This document shows, one piece after another, positions 17,352-23,981 of a DNA stretch of 64,000 nt (positions within the stretch are counted from its first letter, which is position 1; the number at the start of each line of letters is the position of its first letter). The stretch is from Flavobacteriales bacterium UBA1986 (GTDB lineage Bacteria; Bacteroidota; Bacteroidia; Flavobacteriales_G; Salibacteraceae): assembly GCA_002336245.1 (NCBI GenBank), contig DDDG01000027.1, positions 1 through 64,000 of the forward strand, given 5' to 3'. Below the pieces are notes generated by a model that saw only the letters and a program-made list of their open reading frames with translations, did no database searches and was not told the origin of the DNA. The position numbers and the translations under genes are program-made.

Positions 17352-17590
17352 TTAACCTTTGAATGGAGTGACTTTAAGTGCTGTTCTGGGTCAAAGTTTT
17401 GTACGAACTCACTTTGCTCTCCTTCATCTAAAGCTGATCTTAAAGCCTTAAGCTGCTGCTCCTCGCTTTCCAAAAGTCTTAAAGCTGTCCGGATCACCTC
17501 ACTTACAGATCCGTATCTCCCCGATGAGACTTCATGTTGGATGAATTTCTCAAAGTGATCTCCGAGGGATATTGATGTGTTTCTTGCCAT
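17348..17590 (-). CDS. parD: ParD-type antitoxin
   Basis: This 80-aa protein starts MARNTSISLGDHFEKFI, a ribbon-helix-helix DNA-binding domain (strand residues 4-8, then helices), with SGRYGSVSEVIRTALRLLE as the second helix-turn-helix portion typical of ParD/CC2985. The C-terminal half is acidic and flexible (LDEGEQSEFVQNFDPEQHL) and would wrap the toxin. ParD both neutralises ParE and represses its own promoter. A candidate operator overlaps the promoter at 17607-17627. Confidence 0.92.
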   Translation of the reverse strand: MARNTSISLGDHFEKFIQHEVSSGRYGSVSEVIRTALRLLESEEQQLKALRSALDEGEQSEFVQNFDPEQHLKSLHSKVK

Positions 17591-17606
17591 TTGAATCGTG
17601 TTTGTT

Positions 17607-17627
17607 CAAATGTACCAAAAATTGGTA
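17607..17627 (-). promoter_or_regulatory. parDE promoter -7 box with overlapping inverted repeat (candidate operator)
   Basis: On the minus strand TACATTTG (17614-17607) is an exact TAnnTTTG match 17 bp upstream of the parD ATG. It overlaps by two bases the inverted repeat TACCAA-TTT-TTGGTA (17627-17613). A palindrome of this size at the promoter is what a dimeric ribbon-helix-helix autorepressor would use. The repressor assignment is inference. Confidence 0.5.
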
Positions 17628-17774
17628 TTGATGATTTTTAAATCTACGCCTAGAGTACTATTCTCTACATTCTAGCCGGCTTCAGTTGAAAAACCAGCCT
17701 CGCAGGTATTGCGAGATTAATCACTTCTGCGCACCAAATGATTTTGCGAGCCTAAGCCTCCATAAGAGAACTCT
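17628..17774. other. Intergenic stretch between parDE promoter and the dehydrogenase gene
   Basis: 147 bp with no ORF of note. It holds a small hairpin near CTCGCAGGTATTGCGAG (about 17700-17716) and another loose inverted repeat (GGCTTCAGTTGAAAAACCAGCC). One of these may end the plus-strand readthrough or the minus-strand message from the dehydrogenase gene. No T-run supports a strong terminator. Confidence 0.3.
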
Positions 17775-18788
17775 TTAAGCTTCGAACGCTTCGTACATCC
17801 GCTCTATAATCTCAACCACTTTCATGCCTTCTAGGGCATTGGTAGAAATCACATCGGTTCCTTGCAACGTGTTGATTACATTCTGAATCACATAGTGGTG
17901 ATTGGCAGCACTTCCTTTATAGTCTCCGTAATCGTTTGGAGGGTTTGCAGGAGGAAGTTCAGGCATTTCATAGTCTTCGATGTGGCAATAGCTCACCTGA
18001 TCCATGTATTGACCCGATACTTTCACACTTCCTTTGGAACCTATGATGGCGATTGAACTCTCCATATTCTGTCCATAGACTGAAGTCGAGAAATTGACCG
18101 AACCCATTCCACCTTTCTTGAAGTTGAAGTAGACAATTCCAGTATCGTCGAACTCAGTCGATTTCTTGTGGCTGAAGTTTGTTGACTGTCCGTGAATGTC
18201 ATCAATGTCGCCCATCAACCAGTACATGATGTCGATGAAGTGTGAGAATTGAGTGAAGAGCACTCCCCCATCCAATTCCTTGCTGCCTTTCCAACCACCT
18301 TTCTTGTAATAGCGGTCGTCGCGATTCCAGTAGCAGTTCATTTGAACCATGTAGATCTCACCAAGCTTCTCTTCAACCATGAGGGACTTCAACCATTCCG
18401 AGCTCGGACTGTATCGGTTCTGTTTCACACAGAAAACGTTTTTTCCAGCTTGAAGGCTTTTGTAGATCACCTCTTCACAATCGGCCTTGGTGAGGGCCAT
18501 AGGCTTCTCTACTATGACGTGCGATTTTTGATCAAGGGCTTTTGAAGCCATGCGAGAATGCGATCCATTTGGAGTACACACATTCACTACGTCGGCATGA
18601 ATTCCCGAAGCGATGTAATCGTCGATGTCGGCAAAAACAGGAGCCCCAAATTCCTTCGCTCGCTCACGAGCTTCCTCATTCGGATCTACGACTGCAACCA
18701 ACTCACAATCAGGATTACCATCCACCATGATGGCATGTTTACGGCCTATGTGTCCGTAACCCAATACGGCAAATTTGATTTTTGACAT
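17775..18788 (-). CDS. Gfo/Idh/MocA-family sugar-nucleotide dehydrogenase
   Basis: This NAD(P)-dependent oxidoreductase (337 aa) has the N-terminal Rossmann motif FAVLGYGHIGRKHA (residues 6-19). It also has VVNVCTPNGSHSRMA and the family signature HVIVEKPMALTKADCEEV, with the EKP lysine near residue 95. The C-terminal domain shows GGWKGSKELDGGVLFTQFSHFIDIMYWLMG, where His in FSHFID is the expected catalytic-region residue. Similar proteins (WbpB-like) oxidise UDP-GlcNAcA at C3 in routes to diamino sugars, and DegT-type aminotransferases such as the one at 956-2167 act next. This link is inference. It lies 5 bp from the epimerase gene, in the same operon. Confidence 0.88.
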   Translation of the reverse strand: MSKIKFAVLGYGHIGRKHAIMVDGNPDCELVAVVDPNEEARERAKEFGAPVFADIDDYIASGIHADVVNVCTPNGSHSRMASKALDQKSHVIVEKPMALTKADCEEVIYKSLQAGKNVFCVKQNRYSPSSEWLKSLMVEEKLGEIYMVQMNCYWNRDDRYYKKGGWKGSKELDGGVLFTQFSHFIDIMYWLMGDIDDIHGQSTNFSHKKSTEFDDTGIVYFNFKKGGMGSVNFSTSVYGQNMESSIAIIGSKGSVKVSGQYMDQVSYCHIEDYEMPELPPANPPNDYGDYKGSAANHHYVIQNVINTLQGTDVISTNALEGMKVVEIIERMYEAFEA

Positions 18789-18793
18789 AAGTT

Positions 18794-19765
18794 CTATTTC
18801 AAATCATTCCAATACCAATCAATGGCTCGCTCAACACCGGCGAGCACACTAATTTTAGGATTGTAGTTTAACATTCTTCTAGCCTTCGCAATGTCTGCCA
18901 AGGAATCTCGTACATCGCCTTTTCGAGCTTGTGCATACTTAAGTTCAACCTCTGCAATTTCCGGATCTTTTTCCGACAGCAAAAGTTGTAGTTTTTTTAC
19001 AATCTGGTTCACAGAAGTTCTTTCACCAAAAGCCACATTGTAGACCTCGTGAAAAACCTCTTCATTCTCAGTCTCTAAGGCGCACTCATTTGCATGAAGC
19101 ACATTGTCGATGTAAGTAAAATCGCGTGTTTGCTCACCATCGCCATGAATTTCGGGTGAACGATGTTCAAGAAAAGCCTTCACAAATTTTGGGATGGCCG
19201 CGGCATAAGCCCCATCGGGATCTAGGTTTCTTCCAAAGACATTGAAATAGCGCAAGCCAATTGTTTTGATGCCGTACATCTGGCCAAAGACCTTCGCGTA
19301 CTGCTCGTTCACCAACTTGGTCACTGCATAAGGCGACATTGGGTTTCCAATGCGGTCTTCAACCTTTGGTAGTTCTTTGGAATCGCCATAAGTGGAGCTG
19401 CTCGCTGCATAGACAAATCGTTCCACGCCTTCTTGCGTTGCCGCCCACAACACATTCAAGAAACCAGTAATATTCACCGCATTGGTGTCCAAGGGTCGGT
19501 CGATGGAACGAGGAACAGAGCCGAGCGCGGCTTGATGAAGAACGAGCTCGCAGTCTTGAACCGCTTTTACGCAAGCCTCAAAATCGCGAATGTCAGCTTC
19601 TACAAATTCAAAGTTGGGGTGTTCTAGTAAGCCTTGTATGTTCGACATTCTACCGGTAGAAAGATTGTCGAGACAGCGAACCTTGTAACCCTTTTGTAAA
19701 AAGTGTTCGCAGAGGTTAGAACCAATAAAACCGGCACCTCCGGTGAGTAGAATTCGTTTTGACAC
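18794..19765 (-). CDS. NAD-dependent sugar-nucleotide epimerase/dehydratase (SDR)
   Basis: This extended short-chain dehydrogenase has 323 aa. The N terminus RILLTGGAGFIGSNLCEHFLQ holds the GxxGxxG motif. VLHQAALGSVPRSIDRPLDTNAVN and YAASSSTYGDS follow, and the catalytic YxxxK is SPYAVTKLVNEQYAK at about residues 148-162. The VPRSIDRP segment and the NVFGRNLDPDGAYAAAIPKF stretch are typical of the WbpP/GalE-like UDP-GlcNAc 4-epimerase subgroup. It probably supplies GalNAc-type sugars or acids for the surface polysaccharide. It lies 5 bp from rny upstream and 5 bp from the dehydrogenase downstream, so it may be co-transcribed with both. Confidence 0.88.
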   Translation of the reverse strand: MSKRILLTGGAGFIGSNLCEHFLQKGYKVRCLDNLSTGRMSNIQGLLEHPNFEFVEADIRDFEACVKAVQDCELVLHQAALGSVPRSIDRPLDTNAVNITGFLNVLWAATQEGVERFVYAASSSTYGDSKELPKVEDRIGNPMSPYAVTKLVNEQYAKVFGQMYGIKTIGLRYFNVFGRNLDPDGAYAAAIPKFVKAFLEHRSPEIHGDGEQTRDFTYIDNVLHANECALETENEEVFHEVYNVAFGERTSVNQIVKKLQLLLSEKDPEIAEVELKYAQARKGDVRDSLADIAKARRMLNYNPKISVLAGVERAIDWYWNDLK

Positions 19766-19770
19766 TCAGT

Positions 19771-21306
19771 CTATTTTGCAAAATTGATGGCACGCGTCTC
19801 TCGAATCACCGTAACCTTAACTTGACCCGGATAGGTCATTTCGTCCCTAATTTTTTGCGAAATCGAAAGAGAGATGTCGCCCGCTTGGATATCATCAACT
19901 TCTTCGCTTTCAACCATTACCCTAAGTTCCCTTCCGGCTTGTATGGCATACGCCTTCACAACGCCTCTGTGAGATAACGCGAGCTCCTCTAAATCTTTGA
20001 GTCTTCTGATGTAGGATTCGACTACCTCTCGACGCGCACCAGGTCGGGCACCAGAAATGGAATCGCATACTTGCACCACAGGTGATATCAAACTATTCAT
20101 TTCCACCTCATCGTGGTGCGCTCCGATGGCATTGCAGACCTCTGCACGCTCTCCATACTTTTCTGCGAGTTTCATTCCTAAGATGGCGTGCGGCAATTCC
20201 GGCTCGTCGTCTGGAACCTTTCCAATGTCGTGGAGCAATCCAGCGCGCTTGGCAAGTTTCACATTCAATCCGAGTTCGGCCGACATAGTCGCGCAAAGGT
20301 TTGCCACCTCACGTGAGTGTTGGAGTAGGTTCTGACCGTAGGAAGATCGGTATTTCATTCTGCCCACCATGCGAATAAGCTCTGGATGCAAACCATGGAT
20401 TCCCAAGTCTATAACAGTTCGATTTCCCGCTTCAACTATTTCATCTTCAATCTTGGAATTCATCGAGGCTACAACCTCTTCAATGCGTGCCGGGTGAATC
20501 CTTCCATCCTTTACAAGAACATCTAGGGAAAGGCGCGCTATTTCTCTACGCACTGGATCAAAACAGGAAAGCAAGATGCTCTCTGGTGTATCATCAACTA
20601 TGAGTTCAACTCCAGTGAGAGACTCAAAAGCTCGGATGTTTCTTCCTTCTCTACCGATGATGCGACCTTTAATCTCATCGCTTTGAATGTTGAACACACT
20701 CACCGAGTTTTCAATGACTTCTTCGGCGGCTATGCGTTGGATGGTTTCCAACACAATCTTCTTAGCCTGACGCTTGGCTGAAAGGCGCGCCTCTTCTACG
20801 ACTTCTTTTTCATAGGACATCGACTTGCTCCGAATCTCAGCCTTCATGGCATCCTCGAGTCTCTCCCCTGCTTCTTCGGCACTGATTTTTGAAATCTCTT
20901 CTAGAGCACGCACTTGCTTTACATGCAAGTCGGCTAGCTGGGCATTCTTGTCCTTCAGGAAGCGGTTTTGACGTTCGAAAAGATCTTCGCGTGCATCCAA
21001 GCGTTGCTTTTGCACGTTGATGTCTTTGAGGCGGGAATTGATGCTGAACTCGCGAACGTTGAGTTTTTTCTGAAGGTTTTCTAGAGCACGTTCCTTGTGG
21101 GAAACACCCTCTTCAAACTGCTCCTTAAGTTCTATGAACTTGTCTTTGGCTTCAATAATTTTCTCCTTCTTGATGACTTCACCTTCCATCTCTGCTTGTC
21201 GCAGAGCAGACTCTCGATTCTTCTTGGAGGCAATTTGCATAAGGAAGTACGACGCAATCGCCCCGAGCATCAATCCAACCAACGCAAATAATCCGAAGTC
21301 CAACAT
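19771..21306 (-). CDS. rny: Ribonuclease Y
   Basis: This membrane-anchored endoribonuclease initiates mRNA decay (511 aa, standard length). It has an N-terminal transmembrane helix (residues 3-25), a long charged coiled coil (about 28-190), a KH domain with IKGRIIGREGRNIRAFESLTGVELIVDD (the GREGRNI loop near residue 218), and an HD domain with LLHDIGKVPDDEPELPH (His-Asp near residue 357) and AIGAHHDEVE. The C terminus ends in VKVTVIRETRAINFAK, the canonical Rny ending. The gene follows the 6S RNA and zapA on the same strand, a conserved Bacteroidota arrangement. Confidence 0.97.
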   Translation of the reverse strand: MLDFGLFALVGLMLGAIASYFLMQIASKKNRESALRQAEMEGEVIKKEKIIEAKDKFIELKEQFEEGVSHKERALENLQKKLNVREFSINSRLKDINVQKQRLDAREDLFERQNRFLKDKNAQLADLHVKQVRALEEISKISAEEAGERLEDAMKAEIRSKSMSYEKEVVEEARLSAKRQAKKIVLETIQRIAAEEVIENSVSVFNIQSDEIKGRIIGREGRNIRAFESLTGVELIVDDTPESILLSCFDPVRREIARLSLDVLVKDGRIHPARIEEVVASMNSKIEDEIVEAGNRTVIDLGIHGLHPELIRMVGRMKYRSSYGQNLLQHSREVANLCATMSAELGLNVKLAKRAGLLHDIGKVPDDEPELPHAILGMKLAEKYGERAEVCNAIGAHHDEVEMNSLISPVVQVCDSISGARPGARREVVESYIRRLKDLEELALSHRGVVKAYAIQAGRELRVMVESEEVDDIQAGDISLSISQKIRDEMTYPGQVKVTVIRETRAINFAK

Positions 21307-21321
21307 TTCTACTTTTTAGGG

Positions 21322-21520
21322 CACAAAAAAGCCCGCACAAATTGATTCTCGTAAACCCCTGAAAGTTTAAGAACGAGGGTCGGGTTCTGAAGGGTCGATC
21401 TTCCAACGTCATGATAGAACCATAATCTCAGTCCGAAGACTAATAAAAAGGCCTGATCTAGCTCAAAGCTCCTCCCTCAACGTGTAAAATGTTGAGTTTA
21501 CAAAAAGATTTATGCGGGCA
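21322..21520 (-). ncRNA. ssrS: 6S RNA (6S-Flavo type)
   Basis: On the minus strand GCCCGCATAAAT (21519-21508) pairs with ATTTGTGCGGGC (21342-21331), and inside it GTAAAC (21501-21496) pairs with GTTTAC (21356-21351). This gives a long interrupted closing stem around a largely unpaired region of about 140 nt with inner hairpins such as CTCAAC/GTTGAG. The closing stem is followed by TTTTTT (21330-21325), which acts as the terminator. The size of about 190-200 nt, the overall shape and the location between zapA and rny agree with Bacteroidota 6S RNA, which binds RNA polymerase holoenzyme. Ends are estimates. Confidence 0.8.
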
Positions 21521-21562
21521 TAAATTTCGTCAACCTCTAAAGTCGACTGTACGATAAAGAAC

Positions 21563-21850
21563 TTACTCAGCTAAAATTTCGCCGAGCTTCTCTTCAAACT
21601 TAAGGATTTTCTCTGTCAAGTCGTCGTCTTTGGAAGTGTTTTCAACCTCCTCCATATACTTGCTCGCAAACTCCAATGAAGTCATGGCCAGCAAGTCCTT
21701 AGAATCGGAAACCCCAAAACTATCTTTCAAGTTTTTTATGTTCTCGTTCACTGCCTTCGCTGCCTTTCGGATGCGCTCCTCCTCCTCACGTGCAACTGTG
21801 AGAGGATAGGTACGGTCGCCCAGCTTTACATTGATTGAAATTTCCGCCAT
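21563..21850 (-). CDS. zapA: Cell division protein ZapA
   Basis: This 95-aa FtsZ-ring-associated protein starts ISINVKLGDRTYPLTVAREEEERIRKAAKAVNENI, the conserved globular ZapA head (strand-strand-helix with the YPL and EEE..R segments). A coiled-coil tail to residue 95 follows (LLAMTSLEFASKYMEEVE and KILKFEEKLGEIL). ZapA cross-links FtsZ filaments at mid-cell. It is separated from the upstream coiled-coil gene by one base and followed by the 6S RNA and rny. Confidence 0.92.
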   Translation of the reverse strand: MAEISINVKLGDRTYPLTVAREEEERIRKAAKAVNENIKNLKDSFGVSDSKDLLAMTSLEFASKYMEEVENTSKDDDLTEKILKFEEKLGEILAE

Positions 21851-21851
21851 C

Positions 21852-22148
21852 TTATTGATTGAGCATTCCTATGCACTTGTCTACTTCCCGCAAAATCTCA
21901 TTGATTTTCAACTTCAGTTCACGTGAGTTCTCTGAACCTTCTGAACCGCCCAAGTTTTTTGCCATCGACAAAATCTTGATCTTATTCTTCAACGAGTCTA
22001 TCTCATCGTCCTTCTCCTTGAGTAAGCCCTTTTGTCTCTCAATTTTTTGCTCCAGCAGATTGTTGCTCTCTTTTACATCGCGCTGTTTTTGCACGACCTT
22101 TTCCAAGAGCTGATCTATACGAACAAAAGATTGATTGACTTTCTCCAC
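21852..22148 (-). CDS. Small coiled-coil protein upstream of zapA
   Basis: About 98 aa, almost entirely heptad-patterned (SFVRIDQLLEKVVQKQRDVKESNNLLEQKI, then KEKDDEIDSLKNKIKILSMAKNL), with a linker GGSEGSENS and a final helix to residue 98. The frame is open to an ATG at 22196, but the region before PVEKVNQ does not look coiled-coil or conserved in type. The GTG at 22148, giving M-EKVNQSF, is the likelier start. A small coiled-coil gene directly before zapA is a recurring Bacteroidota arrangement, so a divisome role is plausible but unproven. Confidence 0.75.
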   Translation of the reverse strand: MEKVNQSFVRIDQLLEKVVQKQRDVKESNNLLEQKIERQKGLLKEKDDEIDSLKNKIKILSMAKNLGGSEGSENSRELKLKINEILREVDKCIGMLNQ

Positions 22149-22259
22149 AGGTATTCTGATGAAAGGCAAAGTTAATTGGCACAATGCAACTTGCAAGTTT
22201 TTCAGTCATTGCTGTTCATTTTTCGTTGAGCTGAGCTCTACTTGGGCGTAGAAGGCCAT

Positions 22260-22267
22260 TAACTTTG
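22260..22267 (+). promoter_or_regulatory. -7 box TAACTTTG for the M23 peptidase gene
   Basis: TAACTTTG matches TAnnTTTG exactly and ends 6 bp before the ATG at 22274. It overlaps the TTG at 22265 that would otherwise lengthen the reading frame, which is a reason to reject that start and suggests a very short 5' leader. Confidence 0.5.
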
Positions 22268-22273
22268 TCCTCA

Positions 22274-23980
22274 ATGATGCACAAGAGCTGTTTATTCCTA
22301 CTTCTCGTTACTCAATCCTTCTTGAGCGACGCACAAATCCATCCCGACAGCACTAATTTTAGAGCCCCCGTCGACATTCCAATGTACTTGGCTGGAAATT
22401 TTGGTGAAATACGAGCGAATCATTTTCACGCTGGATTGGATATTAAAACGCAAGGAAGAGAAGGTCATTCCGTTCGCGCGGTAGAAGAGGGCTTTGTTTC
22501 AAGAATAAAGATTGCTCTAGGGGGTTACGGCAAGGTTGTGTACATCGACCATCCAAATGGCTACACAAGCGTTTATGCGCACTTACAATCCTTCGACGAT
22601 AAGATCAATTCGTATCTGCGTAAGAAGCAATACGAGCAAGAAGAATTTCTAGTTGAACTCTTTCCTGAAAACGGAGAGATTCAAGTTAAAAAGGGAGAGC
22701 TGATTGCGCTTTCTGGAAATACAGGAGGAAGCGGTGGCCCTCATCTTCACTTCGAGCTCAGAGAAACGGAAAGTGAATTTCCAGTAAACCCGCTACTGTT
22801 TGGATTTAACATTCGCGACAGCATCGCTCCTCGCCTGCTTCGAATCGGAGTTTATCCGCTGAATGAGGTGAGCGGAGTAAACTCTAAATCTTCACCACTC
22901 TACTTAAGCCTTCGACGTGTGGGTACAAAGTATGTATTGGAGGATGCACAAGTTGTCAAACTGAAAGGCAAGATTGGTTTTGGGATCGAAGCGCGCGATT
23001 ACCTCAACGGCAGCAGCAACCGAAATGGAATCTATTCCATCGAACTCGAAAAGGACGGGAAGTCTGTATTTCAGCACGAGATGCGTTCATTTAGCTTCGA
23101 CGAAAGCATTTGCATCAACTCACATGTTGATTATCCTTATTGGCAACAATCAGGTAAACGCGTACAACGCTGCTACCGTCAGCAGGGAAATACGCTTTCT
23201 ACCTACAAGCACAGCATCAACGATGGGCAGTTGTTTTTTCTCGACAGCCTTCCCCACCAAATTCGCTTTCGGGTAAAGGACTCCTACGGAAATGAGTCTG
23301 AAGCGACCATCGAAGTGCAAAGCGATCAGGAAATGTTGATTAGTTCACCAAGTCCAAAAGCCATAGCCTTAACATGGCAGTCTGTGAATGAATTGGAAAT
23401 TGAAGGATTCTGCATGAAAATCGACAGCCTTGGCTTGTTTGAAGACGCTCGCACCAGCTTGGATAGCCGTCCAGCAATCGGTCGGGCCCAATCCCCCATC
23501 TACAGTATCGACGCTGGCTTAGCCCTTGCTAAATATGCGCATGTCTTCATCGACGTACCCAATGTGAAGGCAGGTTATGAAGACAAGTATTTCCTTGCCA
23601 GACTCAGTTCAAATATGAGCTTCAAAGGAGGAATCACTGGAGAGCTCATTGATGGCACTTTTTCGGCCGACATCAAAAAAACGGGAAATTACACCTTAAT
23701 GATCGACTCAGTTGGACCGAGCATTCAAAAGCTGAGTGACGGAAATTCTCCTCAAGGGAAAAGCATTCGTTTTCTCATGAAAGACAAACTCAACGGGCTC
23801 GAAGGATGGAGAGTTGAGGTACACGGGAAATGGGTTCTCAGTGAATACGATCGTAAGAGTTCTTTATTGAGTCTTGCCTACATTGAACTAAATGCTTTGA
23901 ACAGAGAACGTAAACTGCGCGTTTGGGCTGCTGATGAAGTTGGAAACGAAACGGAAGTATCGTTCAGCCTAAACTACTAG
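22274..23980 (+). CDS. M23-family metallopeptidase, cell-wall LytM domain
   Basis: This secreted protein (about 568 aa) has a signal peptide (KSCLFLLLVTQSFLSDAQ). A LytM/peptidase M23 domain at about residues 25-180 shows the zinc ligands in NHFHAGLDIKTQG (H-x3-D), VYAHLQ and GGPHLHFELR (HxH). The active domain probably cleaves peptidoglycan cross-links in the periplasm. The remaining C-terminal 390 residues are beta-rich (for example KGKIGFGIEARDYLNGSSNRNGIYSIEL), resembling stacked immunoglobulin-like folds seen in Bacteroidota M23 proteins. ATGs at 22274 and 22277 are both possible starts. It converges with the SPOR-like gene, one base apart. Confidence 0.9.
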   Translation: MMHKSCLFLLLVTQSFLSDAQIHPDSTNFRAPVDIPMYLAGNFGEIRANHFHAGLDIKTQGREGHSVRAVEEGFVSRIKIALGGYGKVVYIDHPNGYTSVYAHLQSFDDKINSYLRKKQYEQEEFLVELFPENGEIQVKKGELIALSGNTGGSGGPHLHFELRETESEFPVNPLLFGFNIRDSIAPRLLRIGVYPLNEVSGVNSKSSPLYLSLRRVGTKYVLEDAQVVKLKGKIGFGIEARDYLNGSSNRNGIYSIELEKDGKSVFQHEMRSFSFDESICINSHVDYPYWQQSGKRVQRCYRQQGNTLSTYKHSINDGQLFFLDSLPHQIRFRVKDSYGNESEATIEVQSDQEMLISSPSPKAIALTWQSVNELEIEGFCMKIDSLGLFEDARTSLDSRPAIGRAQSPIYSIDAGLALAKYAHVFIDVPNVKAGYEDKYFLARLSSNMSFKGGITGELIDGTFSADIKKTGNYTLMIDSVGPSIQKLSDGNSPQGKSIRFLMKDKLNGLEGWRVEVHGKWVLSEYDRKSSLLSLAYIELNALNRERKLRVWAADEVGNETEVSFSLNY

Positions 23981-23981
23981 G

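Noticed and set aside
15440..17590. Insertion sequence or prophage carrying the cargo gene
   Set aside because: No transposase, integrase or phage gene is present, and no target-site duplication is visible around the repeats, so I report only a repeat-bracketed cassette.
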